From the NCBI RefSeq assembly GCF_000025325.1, contig NC_013743.1, positions 558,001 to 622,000 on the forward strand: a DNA stretch of 64,000 nt, given 5' to 3'. Numbering within the stretch: the stretch's first letter is position 1; each line of letters opens with the position of its first letter. The notes under the pieces are model-generated. The model searched no databases and had not been told where the DNA came from. It was given only the letters and a program-made list of their open reading frames with translations. This DNA comes from Haloterrigena turkmenica DSM 5511. GTDB lineage: Archaea > Halobacteriota > Halobacteria > Halobacteriales > Natrialbaceae. The translations under genes and the position numbers were made by a program. Below, in pieces: positions 8,003 through 16,693 of this stretch.

Positions 8003-9073
8003 ATGGCACTCGAGGAGGTCTTTTCACACTTCACCCGGCGGGACTGGGAGGAGGAATCGCCCGAGGGAACGGTTCGCCTCGCCGTCGTCGGCGTCGGGGG
8101 CTTCGCCCGGAAGCGCGCGCTCCCGGCGATCGCCGAAGGCCGGTACTGCGAGACGACGGCGCTGGTTTCCGGCTCGCCCGACCGCACGCGGACCGTCGCC
8201 GAGTCGTTCGACGTTCCCCACGTTCTCGGCTACGACGCGTTCCTGGCCGGCGACCACGCGGAGACCTACGACGCGGTCTACGTCGCGACGCCGAACGCCA
8301 CCCACGGCGAGTACGCCGTCGCCGCCGCGGAGCGCGGGAAACACGTCGTCTGCGAGAAGCCCCTCGAGACGACCCGCGAGCGCGCCGCCGGGATCGTCGA
8401 CGCCTGCGAGTCGGCCGGCGTGACGTTGATGACGGCCTATCGGCTGCAGACCGAGCCGACGATCCGGCGGGCGCGGGAACTCGTCCGCAGCGGCGTCATC
8501 GGCGATATCGTGCAGGTTCACGGCGGCTTCTCGCACCCGCTGCTCGAGGGCGCCGACCCCGACACGTGGCGTCTCGATCCCGACCTCGCGGGCGGCGGCG
8601 CGCTGGTCGATCTGGGCGTCTACCCGCTCAACACGATCCGGTTCGTCCTCGAGGACGACCCCGCGGACGTCTACGCCACGACCCACTCGAGCGGCCCGCC
8701 GTTCGACGCGGTCGACGAGCACGTCGCCTTCCAACTCGAGTTCGCCAGCGGCGCGACGGCCTCGTGTACGGCCAGCTTCGACGCCCACGCCAGCAGCCAG
8801 CTCGACCTGATCGGCACCGAGGGGAAGATCCACGTCGAGTCGCCGTTCGGCGGCGTCGTTCCCCAGGAGATGGTCGTCGAGAGCGGCGACGTCTGCATGG
8901 AGTACACGGGCCCGCGGGTCGACGAGGTCTGCGAGGAGTTCGACTACTTCGGCTACTGCGTGCTGACGGGGACGGCGCCCGAACCCGACGGACAGGACGG
9001 GCTCGCGGATCTCGAGGCAATCGAGGCCGCCTACGAGTCAGCCGAGACGGGGTGTCAGGTGGAACTCGAGTGA
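8003..9073 (+). CDS. Gfo/Idh/MocA oxidoreductase, D-xylose dehydrogenase (Gfo6)-like
   Basis: NAD(P)-dependent sugar dehydrogenase of 356 residues. The Rossmann motif VVGVGGFARKRALPAI lies near residues 29-44 and the family-defining EKP triad (CEKPLETT) follows near 116-123. The C-terminal half carries the GGGALVDLGVYPLN substrate-domain motif. Length, the N-terminal extension ending in RDWE and overall pattern match haloarchaeal Gfo6, the NADP D-xylose 1-dehydrogenase that opens oxidative pentose degradation. No other xylose gene is nearby, so the substrate assignment is by similarity in memory only. Confidence 0.8.
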   Translation: MALEEVFSHFTRRDWEEESPEGTVRLAVVGVGGFARKRALPAIAEGRYCETTALVSGSPDRTRTVAESFDVPHVLGYDAFLAGDHAETYDAVYVATPNATHGEYAVAAAERGKHVVCEKPLETTRERAAGIVDACESAGVTLMTAYRLQTEPTIRRARELVRSGVIGDIVQVHGGFSHPLLEGADPDTWRLDPDLAGGGALVDLGVYPLNTIRFVLEDDPADVYATTHSSGPPFDAVDEHVAFQLEFASGATASCTASFDAHASSQLDLIGTEGKIHVESPFGGVVPQEMVVESGDVCMEYTGPRVDEVCEEFDYFGYCVLTGTAPEPDGQDGLADLEAIEAAYESAETGCQVELE

Positions 9074-9193
9074 TCGGCGTCGGGTAGCTCTCGAGTGACG
9101 GTTCGGCGGCTGGACCTCGAGATTCGATGTGGGCCGGCGTATCAGCGCGGACGGAAACGGGCCGATGAAACGTCGCGGCAACACACGGTCTCT

Positions 9194-9358
9194 GGTGCTC
9201 GCGCTGGCAACGGGGAGTACCACCCCCTCCCCAGCCGATTCGCTCGTTCGCATTGCTCACTCACTCATCCCTCGCGCGGCGTTATCGATCGTCCTCATGA
9301 CGTTCGGCCGGCCTCGCTCCTCGCGGTCGCGCCTCGCCGGCAGCGCGCGCCACCGCGG
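9194..9358 (+). repeat. Dispersed repeat, copy 1
   Basis: About 165 bases in a 481-base gene-free stretch. It shares with 60577-60716, in the same orientation, blocks such as CTGGCAAC(G/A)GGG, CTCCCCAGCCGATTCGCTC, CTCATCCCTCGC and CAGCGCGCGCCACCGC, in the same order with variable spacing. It encodes no convincing protein on either strand. The element type is unknown; a structured RNA, a MITE remnant or a protein-binding repeat are all possible. Confidence 0.6.
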
Positions 9359-9554
9359 TCGCAGTCACTCAGTGATTCCCACGGAGGTACGTTTGGGAAC
9401 GACTGTATTTCGAGGAGAAAACGACCCTCAGCCCGTCAGGAGGACGCTTCTTCCCACGGCGTCGACTCGGCGTCGACCAGTTCGAACAGCTCGTCGAATT
9501 CGTCGGGGAACTGCGCCTCGAGGCGGGCGATCGGCGCCGCTCGAGCCGATCCGC
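9359..9554. other. Gene-free stretch with possible coding remnant
   Basis: No complete gene. On the minus strand, 9436-9523 encodes an acidic, protein-like end (LEAQFPDEFDELFELVDAES) in a frame different from the downstream half of the oxidoreductase gene. Upstream of it the frame is arginine-rich nonsense. It may be the 3' remnant of a lost gene. Confidence 0.25.
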
Positions 9555-10535
9555 TCAGAGCCGGTCGGGTGCGAGTTCGTCGATCGTCGTCTCGACGACG
9601 TCCCTCGAGGCCGGTTCCGGAACGACGACGATGGGGTGGTCGATCCCCGTCTCGGCGACGAGCGTCCGAAGCTGCTCGCGTGCGTCGTCCGGCGTGCCGG
9701 CGACGCCGAGATCCGCCAGCATCGCGTCGGTCACCGCGTCGGCGGCCTCGCCCTTCTCTCCGCTGCGCCACGCGTCAGCGATGCGGTCCGCGCGCTCGGG
9801 GTACGCCGTCGCGACGGCTCGGCGATACCCTTCGCCGCTGCCGACGTAGTAGGCGATGTGCCGGCGCAGCGTCTCCCGAGCCTCGTCGGGATCCTCGCTG
9901 ACCGCCGACGGAACGTAGGGCGCGATCGCGATCTCGCTCGGATCGCGGTCGCGCTCGCGGGCCGCGTCCGCGACTTCCTCGAAGGCCTCCTCGAGGTGCG
10001 AAAACGGGATGTTGTGGGGGATCCAGCCGTCGCAGAGCCGGCCGACGACCCGCCGGTTCGCCGGCCCGAGACCGGCGTGGTAGATCGGCACCGAGGTCTC
10101 GAGCGACGGGAAGTCGGCGGCCGCGAGCACCTCGCCGTCGTAGTCGACGCGGCCGTCGCCGGCGGTGTACGCGCGGACGAGTTCGATCGTCTCGTGGGCC
10201 CGCCGGACGGGGCGATCGAACGCCATCCCGTGGAGGTCCTCGACGGCCTTCGGGGTGCTGGTCCCGACGCCGAGCGTGAAGCGGCCGTCCGAGGCCCGCT
10301 GCAGCGACGCGGCGGTCATCGCGAGCACGGCCGGTGACCGCGAGTAGACGTTCAGGATCGCGCTCCCGAGTTCGATCTCGTCCGTTCGACACGCCATTTC
10401 GGTTAGCTGGACGACGCCGCTCTCGCCCCAGAGTTCGCCGACCCAGACGGCGTCGTAGGCCAGTTGCTCCGCGCGGACCGCGATGTCCGCGAGATCGAGG
10501 TCACCGAACGACGTTACCATGAGTCCGACGTCCAT
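9555..10535 (-). CDS. LLM-class flavin/F420-dependent oxidoreductase
   Basis: Luciferase-like monooxygenase fold, 326 residues, closest in pattern to F420-dependent methylene-tetrahydromethanopterin reductase-like proteins. It starts MDVGLMVTSFG, has AEQLAYDAVWVGELW near residues 21-35, the RFTLGVGTS loop near 84-92 and YHAGLGPANRR near 150. These proteins use reduced F420 or FMN to reduce or oxidise small organic substrates; the substrate here is unknown. The ATG at 10535 is chosen because homology begins there. It is probably monocistronic, with the HalOD1 gene 38 bases upstream. Confidence 0.85.
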   Translation of the reverse strand: MDVGLMVTSFGDLDLADIAVRAEQLAYDAVWVGELWGESGVVQLTEMACRTDEIELGSAILNVYSRSPAVLAMTAASLQRASDGRFTLGVGTSTPKAVEDLHGMAFDRPVRRAHETIELVRAYTAGDGRVDYDGEVLAAADFPSLETSVPIYHAGLGPANRRVVGRLCDGWIPHNIPFSHLEEAFEEVADAARERDRDPSEIAIAPYVPSAVSEDPDEARETLRRHIAYYVGSGEGYRRAVATAYPERADRIADAWRSGEKGEAADAVTDAMLADLGVAGTPDDAREQLRTLVAETGIDHPIVVVPEPASRDVVETTIDELAPDRL

Positions 10536-10572
10536 GCTCCCGACAACGGGAGCCAACAAGAAAAAAATCGAG

Positions 10573-10914
10573 CTACCCGTCGAACGAGAACCCGAGGCCG
10601 TCATCGGACCCGGGGTCGCTGCCGTCGTCGTAGACGACGATCTCTCCGCCGGCGGTGACGACCACGTCGAACTCGTCGACGCCGAACTCGAGGCCGAACG
10701 ACGCCGCGTCCCCCCGTGCGGCCGCGTGCTCGAGCAGCCGCTCGAGCGCCTCCGGATCGATCGTCTCCCACAGCGGGTCGATATCTCGCGGCGAGCGATC
10801 CGCGACGGTCGAGACTGCACGGACAACCGCACTCGAGAGCTGGCTGGAATCGGTCGGATCGAAATGGACGCGGTGAGCGGGCGAATCCTCGTGGTCGGAC
10901 AGAAGGCCGTTCAT
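10573..10914 (-). CDS. HalOD1 output-domain protein
   Basis: A 113-residue protein with the haloarchaeal HalOD1 signature: LSSAVVRAVSTVADRSP, then the IDPLWETIDPEALERLLE core, and a beta-rich end (GEIVVYDD). HalOD1 occurs as an output module of haloarchaeal signalling proteins or alone, as here; its molecular activity is unknown. A TATA-like GCATATACC at about 10955-10963 would give a short leader of roughly 20 bases. It precedes the LLM oxidoreductase on the same strand. Confidence 0.85.
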   Translation of the reverse strand: MNGLLSDHEDSPAHRVHFDPTDSSQLSSAVVRAVSTVADRSPRDIDPLWETIDPEALERLLEHAAARGDAASFGLEFGVDEFDVVVTAGGEIVVYDDGSDPGSDDGLGFSFDG

Positions 10915-10977
10915 TGCACGTTGTACGCCCGCCAGCGCGTTGAAGGGGCGGACGGTATATGCCTGGCTTTATAAGGG

Positions 10978-11637
10978 TCAGCGGATGACCGAGTTCTCGA
11001 TCAGCGCCTTCAGCCCGCGGCGGAGGCGCCCGCTGACGGCCGACGAGGAGACGCCGAGCGCGGCCGCGAGATCCTCGACCGAGGACTCCCGCGGGTCCTC
11101 GAAGTAGCCGCGTTCGTAGGCGGTGACGAGCGTCTCCTGTTGAACGGGCGTCAGCCCGTAGCCCTGTCCCAGGTTCCGGTCGCCGTCCTCGGCGTGGTAG
11201 AGCCGGTCGACGGTGAAGGCGACGTCCTTGCTCCGACAGTGATCGCGAAATTCCTGTAACCGGTCAAGCTCGGGCACCTCGAGGGTCGCGATCCAGCCCC
11301 CGTGACCGCTCGAGGCATGGAGGACTCGCATTCCGAGTTCGGCAGCGCGGGGCAACACCAGCCGTTCCGCCGAGGTCAGCCGCATCCGGTAGACGCGGAA
11401 CTCGCCCCCGTCGATGACGACCGTCGGCTCCGAGACCGTGGGATCGTCGGCGACGACGCGGTCGAACGCGTCGAAATCGCCGCCGTAGGTCTCGAAGAAG
11501 AGGTAGTACTCCCCCGGCCCGGCGATCGTCTGGTACTCGAGTTCGGTAGTCATCTCCGGAAGCGCCTGGATCGTCGGGGTAAGCACCAGCTCGGGGTGGA
11601 CGAGCGTGATTTCGGCGATGACCCGCGCCTCGCTCAT
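10978..11637 (-). CDS. Bat-type helix-turn-helix regulator (HTH-10)
   Basis: 219 residues. The N-terminal two thirds resemble the Bat sensory-associated domain, with strands such as EYYLFFETYGGDFDAFD and GEFRVYRMRLTS. The C-terminal HTH-10 domain begins LTPVQQETLVTAYERGYFE near residue 163 and continues with LAAALGVSSSAVSGRLRRG. The family includes the bacterio-opsin activator and regulates metabolic genes in haloarchaea; its target is not evident. It lacks PAS or GAF domains. It lies between the HalOD1 gene and the amidohydrolase. Confidence 0.9.
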   Translation of the reverse strand: MSEARVIAEITLVHPELVLTPTIQALPEMTTELEYQTIAGPGEYYLFFETYGGDFDAFDRVVADDPTVSEPTVVIDGGEFRVYRMRLTSAERLVLPRAAELGMRVLHASSGHGGWIATLEVPELDRLQEFRDHCRSKDVAFTVDRLYHAEDGDRNLGQGYGLTPVQQETLVTAYERGYFEDPRESSVEDLAAALGVSSSAVSGRLRRGLKALIENSVIR

Positions 11638-11734
11638 GCGCTACTATTTGTTACCAGTACTCATGAAGCTTGGAGTCCTGGAGTGTGGTCGATGCGGGCT
11701 CTCCCCGCCGCCGTTCGGGACCGCCGACGCGCCG

Positions 11735-13354
11735 TCAGCAGTCGAACCCGTCGAAGACGATGTCGCCGTCGACCATCGTCATCGCCACGTCGATCTCGTC
11801 GATCCAATCCGACTGCTCCCACGGTGACGCCTCGAGGACGACCAGATCGGCCCGCTTCCCGACCTCGACGGTCCCGAGACGGTCCTCGTCGAACCCCGCG
11901 TAGGCCGCGCCGCGCGTATAGGCCCGCAGCGCGTCGGTAACCGACAGTCGCTGTGCCTCGGTCGGCGCGTTGACGGCGTAGTGGATTCCGAGCAGCGGAT
12001 TCAGCGGCATACAGTCTGAGCCGAAGGCGAGCGGGACGCCGGCCTCGAGCACCCGCCGGAATCGATTGGTCCGATCCCGCCGCTCGCGACCCAACCGCCT
12101 GTCGTAGAGGCCGCCCTCGTCCGCCCAGCGGTGGAAGTTCGGCTGCATCGACGCGACGATACCGGCCTCGGCCATGCGTTCTATCTGGTCGTCGGTCGCC
12201 AGTTCCGCGTGTTCGATCCGGTGGCGCCGTCCGCCGGGGTCGGCCGTCGACTCGAGGGCCGACAGCGTCTCCTCGATCGCCGCGTCGCCGATGGCGTGGA
12301 CACAGACCTGATACCCGGCGCCGTCGGCGCGCTCGATCAGTCCGGCGAGATCCTCGGGGTCGACGACCCACTGGCCGCGGTCGTCGCCTTCTTCCGTCTC
12401 GCGTGCTGTGTCCGCACCGTCCGCTTCGTTCGCACTGACGTCCGCCTCGCCCGTACTGGCGTCGACGTACGGCTCCCGGAGCCGCGCCGTTCGACTCCCG
12501 AAGCTCCCGTCGGAGAAGGACTTGATCGCGCCCGTCCGGACGCGGTCGCCGCCCGCGTTCGTCGCCAGCCCGACCTCCTCGAGGGCCTCGAGATGGTCGC
12601 TCCAGTAGTCGATCCGAACGCGAAGGGGCAGGTCGCCGTCGGCGGCCATGTCGCGGTAGACCCGGGGCGCGACCGAGCCGCGGACCTTGTCGTGAACGCC
12701 GGTAACGCCTAACTCGACCGCGCGTTCGGTCGCCGCGGCGAGGACCTCGCGCATTTTCTCGCGGCCGGCGGTCAGTTTCCGGCGGACGGCCTCGGCGGCG
12801 TCTTCGACGGCGACGCCGGTCGGCTCGCCGCCCGACCGCCGCAGATCGGAGGCGGGGAGGTCGTCCGCGAGCCGCTCGAGGGCGATCGAGTTCAGCGAGG
12901 CGGTGTGCAGATCGACGCGCATCGCGACGACGGGGCGGTCCTCGCTGACGCGGTCGAGTTCCGCGCTCGTGAGCGGTCGCGTCCGCGACTCCGCCCACTC
13001 GCTCTCGTCGTAGCCGAAGCCGAGGACCCACTCGCGGTCCGGTTCAGTATCGGCGTGGGCCGACAGCGTCTCGAGGCAGTCTTCGAGACTCGTCGCGGCC
13101 GAGAGATCGGCGTGGACGAGGTGCTGTCCGAGCTGTTCCATGTGCGTGTGGGCGTCGACAAAGCCCGGCAGGACGGTCCGGCCCTCGCAGTCGATCACGT
13201 CGGTCTCGACGCCTGCGAGGAACGATACCTCGTCGCTGTCCCCGAGACGGACGATCTCGCCGTCGCGGACGGCGACCGCCTCGTGGACGACGTCGGGCTC
13301 GTCGAGGGTGTGGACCGCCGCGTTCACGAGCAGGCGGTCGGCGGCGTCGGTCAT
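11735..13354 (-). CDS. Amidohydrolase (YtcJ/NfdA-like metal-dependent hydrolase)
   Basis: A 539-residue member of the amidohydrolase superfamily. Metal ligands appear in FVDAHTHMEQLG near residues 65-76, the carboxylated-Lys region GAIKSFSDGSFGS, HAIGD and HRIEHAE, and the terminal Asp in FGSDCMPLNP. An acidic insert (VDASTGEADVSANEADG region) is of haloarchaeal type. YtcJ-like enzymes hydrolyse N-substituted amides, but specificity varies widely. The start at 13354 is set by the usual N-terminal beta-sandwich (LLVNAAVHTLD). A longer in-frame opening extends over the repeat element upstream and is rejected. Confidence 0.85.
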   Translation of the reverse strand: MTDAADRLLVNAAVHTLDEPDVVHEAVAVRDGEIVRLGDSDEVSFLAGVETDVIDCEGRTVLPGFVDAHTHMEQLGQHLVHADLSAATSLEDCLETLSAHADTEPDREWVLGFGYDESEWAESRTRPLTSAELDRVSEDRPVVAMRVDLHTASLNSIALERLADDLPASDLRRSGGEPTGVAVEDAAEAVRRKLTAGREKMREVLAAATERAVELGVTGVHDKVRGSVAPRVYRDMAADGDLPLRVRIDYWSDHLEALEEVGLATNAGGDRVRTGAIKSFSDGSFGSRTARLREPYVDASTGEADVSANEADGADTARETEEGDDRGQWVVDPEDLAGLIERADGAGYQVCVHAIGDAAIEETLSALESTADPGGRRHRIEHAELATDDQIERMAEAGIVASMQPNFHRWADEGGLYDRRLGRERRDRTNRFRRVLEAGVPLAFGSDCMPLNPLLGIHYAVNAPTEAQRLSVTDALRAYTRGAAYAGFDEDRLGTVEVGKRADLVVLEASPWEQSDWIDEIDVAMTMVDGDIVFDGFDC

Positions 13355-13786
13355 GCTCGAGAGCGTGTCGGCGAGGGCCAAAACGGTTCGGGAGAAAGTC
13401 CCTGCCGGGCTCGGCCAGAAAGGCCGACCGCGGCAGCCCCTTTCAGTCCCACCCGAAAGCCCCGACTCGCTGGGCGTGGGCGCCCAGCGAGTCGCCCCTT
13501 TCAGTCCCGCCCGGGATCGGTTGATCAACCGGCCGACACCCGTGGCAGCCCCATCCTTTTCGGACTTTTTCCGGATCGCCTGCCCAGGTGGCGAAGCCGG
13601 CCGGCCGATGTTCGCGATCGGGCCAATCATCGAAACTGCGGTAGCGGGTTCGATCTTCGGTGGTGGATTCAATCGGCCGCCTCGGGCCGACCGGAACACG
13701 GCCGGCTCGAGCGAAATCGTCGGTCCCGTACCGCTGAGCGTGCAATCGGGCACAAGCTTAACCTACCGGCTCGTGGACCGGCCGGT
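13355..13786. repeat. Intergenic hairpin flanked by direct repeats
   Basis: A 432-base stretch without a gene. A perfect 13-base-pair stem (GACTCGCTGGGCG 13464-13476, CGCCCAGCGAGTC 13481-13493) encloses the loop TGGG. The near-identical repeats CCCCTTTCAGTCCCACCCG (13437-13455) and CCCCTTTCAGTCCCGCCCG (13495-13513) flank it. A shorter GGCAGCCCCA/T match recurs at 13432-13440 and about 13543-13551. The 58-base repeat spacing and the structured middle do not fit CRISPR. It could be a non-coding RNA or a repetitive extragenic element. Confidence 0.6.
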
Positions 13787-14185
13787 ATGATCGATCGTGA
13801 CGGCCGCATCGTCTTCGGCTCGCTCCTGGCGTTGGTCCTCGTGCTCACCGTGTCGATCGTCGTCGAGGAGCAGTTCGGCGTCGGCTTGCGGGAGTATCCG
13901 GTCCTGTCGTTTCTGGTCTTCGCCGGTCTCGCACTGGCCGCCCCCCAGCTGTATCTCGCCGCGACCGACGACGAGACCGCGGACGACGACCCGACGCGGA
14001 GCCGCGTCCAGTTCGCCGCCGTCGCGACGGCGGTCTTCGCGCTCGCCTTCGCCGACGACACGTCGGGAATCAGCTATCTCGTGATCGCGGGCATCGGCTC
14101 CTGTGCGGTCCTCGCGCTCGTCTGCTACGAGGCACTGCGCTGGCACCGCGGCTCGAGCGAGGGGAGCCTCTCGCAGGCGCGGTGA
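13787..14185 (+). CDS. Four-helix membrane protein of unknown function
   Basis: 132 residues with four predicted transmembrane helices (about 10-28, 38-60, 74-90, 95-117), an acidic loop after the second (TDDETADDDP) and a polar tail. No motif suggests an activity. A likely promoter element AAGCTTAACC lies about 29 bases before the ATG. It is followed 57 bases later by hmgA on the same strand. Confidence 0.65.
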   Translation: MIDRDGRIVFGSLLALVLVLTVSIVVEEQFGVGLREYPVLSFLVFAGLALAAPQLYLAATDDETADDDPTRSRVQFAAVATAVFALAFADDTSGISYLVIAGIGSCAVLALVCYEALRWHRGSSEGSLSQAR

Positions 14186-14242
14186 TCGGCCTCGCGTGCG
14201 AAATCAGCAATCCTTAGGACCGACCGCCGTTTTGGGCAACGC

Positions 14243-15469
14243 ATGACAGACCCCGAGGACCTCGTCGAGCGAGTACGCGAGGGCGAGTTGCGCCTGCACG
14301 AACTCGAGGACCACGCCGACCACGACACCGCGGCCGAAGCGCGCCGGCTGTTCCTCGAGCGCGAGACGGCAACGGAACTCGAGGCGATCGGCGACTACGC
14401 GTTCCCCGCCGAGGCCGCGGAGCCGAACATCGAGAACATGATCGGCGCCGCGCAGGTGCCGATGGGCGTCGTCGGTCCCGTCCCCGTAGATGGCGGCGCG
14501 GCCACCGGCGATCACTACCTGCCGCTGGCGACCACCGAGGGTGCCCTGCTGGCGTCGGTCAACCGCGGGCTGGGCGTGATTCGCTCCGCGGGCGGCGCGG
14601 ACGCCCGTGTGACGAAAAACGGGATGACCCGCGCGCCGGTGTTTCGGGTGGCCGGCGTCGCCGAGGCCGCCGAGACCGTCGAGTGGGTCAACGAGAACAC
14701 CGAGGCGCTGGCCGAGGCCGCCGAGTCCACGACGAGCCACGGCGAACTGATCGACGTCGAACCGTACGTCGTCGGCGACTCCGTCTACCTGCGCTTCGCC
14801 TACGACACCAAGGACGCGATGGGGATGAACATGGCCACCATCGCGACCGGCGAGGCCTGCGAGATCGTCGAACGCGAGACCCCGGCCGATCTCGTCGCGC
14901 TCTCGGGCAACCTCTGCTCGGACAAGAAGCCCGCCGCGATCAACGCCGTCGAGGGCCGCGGGCGCTCGGTGACGGCCGACGCCGTGATCCCCGGCGAACT
15001 CGTCGAGGACCGCCTGCACACCACGCCGGAGGCTATCGCCGAGGCGAACACGCGCAAGAACCTTACCGGCAGCGCCAAGGCCGGCAGCCTCGGGTTCAAC
15101 GCCCACGCGGCCAACGTCGTCGCCGCGGCCTTCCTCGCGACCGGCCAGGACGAGGCCCAGGTCGTCGAGGCCGCGAACGCGATCACGACCATGGACGCCC
15201 GCGAGCGCGAGGACGGCACCACCGACCTCTACGCCAGCGTCTCGCTGGCCTCCCTCGAGGTCGGCACCGTCGGCGGCGGGACGAAGCTGCCGACCCAGTC
15301 CGAAGCGCTCGAGGTGCTGGGACTGCGCGGCGGCGGCGACCCGCCGGGCTCGAACGCCGACGCCTTGGCCGAGATCATCGCCGTCGGCGCGCTGGCCGGC
15401 GAACTCTCCCTGCTCGGGGCGCTCTCCTCGCGACACCTCGCGAGCGCCCACGAGGACCTCGGGCGCTGA
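14243..15469 (+). CDS. hmgA: HMG-CoA reductase (class I, NADPH)
   Basis: Reduces HMG-CoA to mevalonate with two NADPH, the committed step to archaeal isoprenoid lipids. The 408-residue soluble enzyme shows the ENMIG motif with catalytic E64, DAMGMNM in the NADPH domain, the catalytic Lys in CSDKKPAAIN (K228 or K229), D303 in GQDEAQ and the C-terminal His region SRHLASAH (H403 likely catalytic). This is the class I type targeted by statins, the basis of mevinolin selection in haloarchaea. The ATG at 14243 gives the usual length. Confidence 0.97.
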   Translation: MTDPEDLVERVREGELRLHELEDHADHDTAAEARRLFLERETATELEAIGDYAFPAEAAEPNIENMIGAAQVPMGVVGPVPVDGGAATGDHYLPLATTEGALLASVNRGLGVIRSAGGADARVTKNGMTRAPVFRVAGVAEAAETVEWVNENTEALAEAAESTTSHGELIDVEPYVVGDSVYLRFAYDTKDAMGMNMATIATGEACEIVERETPADLVALSGNLCSDKKPAAINAVEGRGRSVTADAVIPGELVEDRLHTTPEAIAEANTRKNLTGSAKAGSLGFNAHAANVVAAAFLATGQDEAQVVEAANAITTMDAREREDGTTDLYASVSLASLEVGTVGGGTKLPTQSEALEVLGLRGGGDPPGSNADALAEIIAVGALAGELSLLGALSSRHLASAHEDLGR

Positions 15470-15529
15470 GTTCCGACCCTCGACGCGTTTTTACTTCGGA
15501 TAGAAGATTCGACCGCCGAGACGGTCCGA

Positions 15530-15904
15530 CTACGCGTTCTCCGGGGCGGCCTCGCGCTCTTCCGTCGCTTCGTTCCGAGCGCGAATCGTCGTTCGCGCGG
15601 TGTAACTGCCGGCGCCGATGAGCAGCACGAGACCGACGAGCATCGGGAGCACGCTCGAGGCCAGCACGACCAGCCCCAGCCCGACGGCCGAAACCGCGTG
15701 CGAGACCGCGAAATCCCGCCGCCCGTACGCGCCGTGGAGGAGGGCGACGGCGGCGAACGTCGCGGCGAAGGCGCCCAGCCCCAGCGTCGTCGCGTCGACG
15801 CCGAACAGCGTCTCGTCGATGAACCGCCCGTACGCGACGAGCGCGAGCGCCGCTATCGATCCGGCGCCGATCGCCTGCTCCTGTACGTCTACCGTCTCGT
15901 CCAT
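15530..15904 (-). CDS. Small multi-helix membrane protein
   Basis: 124 residues, about four membrane helices (13-30, 38-60, 68-85, 86-105) and a charged C-terminal tail rich in Arg and Glu. The N-terminus (MDETVDVQEQA) is short and cytoplasmic-looking. I do not recognise the family. It lies 52 bases downstream of the DUF5817 gene on the same strand, so the two may share a transcript. Confidence 0.7.
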   Translation of the reverse strand: MDETVDVQEQAIGAGSIAALALVAYGRFIDETLFGVDATTLGLGAFAATFAAVALLHGAYGRRDFAVSHAVSAVGLGLVVLASSVLPMLVGLVLLIGAGSYTARTTIRARNEATEEREAAPENA

Positions 15905-15956
15905 GTTCCCGGGTTGTCGGTCGCAGTGCAAAGCCCTGCCGTTCGCTGTCGGTCGG

Positions 15957-16481
15957 CTACAGCCGTCGGTACCGGCCGCGGCTCTCGCTGACCTCGCCGC
16001 GTCCGACGAGTTTCTCGAGCGCGTCCTGTGCGTACTCCGCCGAGACGCCGCGTTCGCCGGCGTAGTCGATGATTTCGTCTTCGGTCGGTCGCTCGAGGTC
16101 CTCGAGTGCCCGTTCGACGATCTCCTTCTTGCTGCCGCTGCGGGTCGGTCCGCGCGGGTCGCGCTCGCCGGCGGCCGAGACCTCCTCGACGTCGAGACCG
16201 GATTCCTCGAGGTACTCGTCGTCGTCGACGACGCCGTCGGCGACCTCGTCCTCGAGGGCGTTAAAGGAGTCCAGCTCGGCGAATGCCTCGCCCTCGCCCT
16301 GCCGGTTCGCGAGCATCGACGCGCGGACGTCGCGGGCGTGGCCGGCGTCGTCGGTTTCGACGAACTTCTTGCGCTTCTCGTAGGCCTTCCGCGCGCCACA
16401 CCGTGGACACTGGGTCGTCTCGGAGCGACCCTCGATGATCCAGAGGTTCGAACACTCGCTACAGCCGACGACGGCGTACAT
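15957..16481 (-). CDS. DUF5817 protein: zinc ribbon plus winged helix
   Basis: 174 residues. The N-terminal zinc ribbon has C7-x2-C10 (GCSECSNLW) and C25-x2-C28 (CPRCG). An acidic linker follows, then a C-terminal winged-helix-like region of about 60 residues (SKKEIVERALEDLERPTEDE, then YAQDALEKLVGRGEV). This matches the haloarchaeal DUF5817 domain architecture. It suggests a nucleic-acid-binding protein, perhaps linked to replication or transcription, but no function is established. Confidence 0.85.
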   Translation of the reverse strand: MYAVVGCSECSNLWIIEGRSETTQCPRCGARKAYEKRKKFVETDDAGHARDVRASMLANRQGEGEAFAELDSFNALEDEVADGVVDDDEYLEESGLDVEEVSAAGERDPRGPTRSGSKKEIVERALEDLERPTEDEIIDYAGERGVSAEYAQDALEKLVGRGEVSESRGRYRRL

Positions 16482-16693
16482 GACTCGCAGTGGGGCCGCC
16501 GGTCAGTTCAAGGTTCGGCAAGCGCGGCGGAAGTGGAAGACGAGGCGGTCCGCGATCGTCTCGAGCCGACGGCTCGAACGACGGGCGAGCGCGCCTCGAG
16601 TCCGCGACTGTGGTCGACCGGTCGGCAGTCGGCGATAAGCGGCCGATCGCCGGGACCGGCGGATCTATGTGGATCGTCACCGGTGCTCTTCGT

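Noticed and set aside
13437-13513. Possible CRISPR repeats
   Set aside because: Only two copies, 58 bases apart, with a perfect hairpin as the middle and no cas gene in the window.
12905-13786. 5' part of a 426-codon plus-strand frame running into the small membrane gene
   Set aside because: The part before 13787 is antisense to the amidohydrolase and crosses the repeat element; only the end from ATG 13787 is protein-like.
14204-15451. 415-codon open frame antisense to hmgA
   Set aside because: Mirror of the codon bias of hmgA; composition rich in Gly, Arg and Val with no motif.
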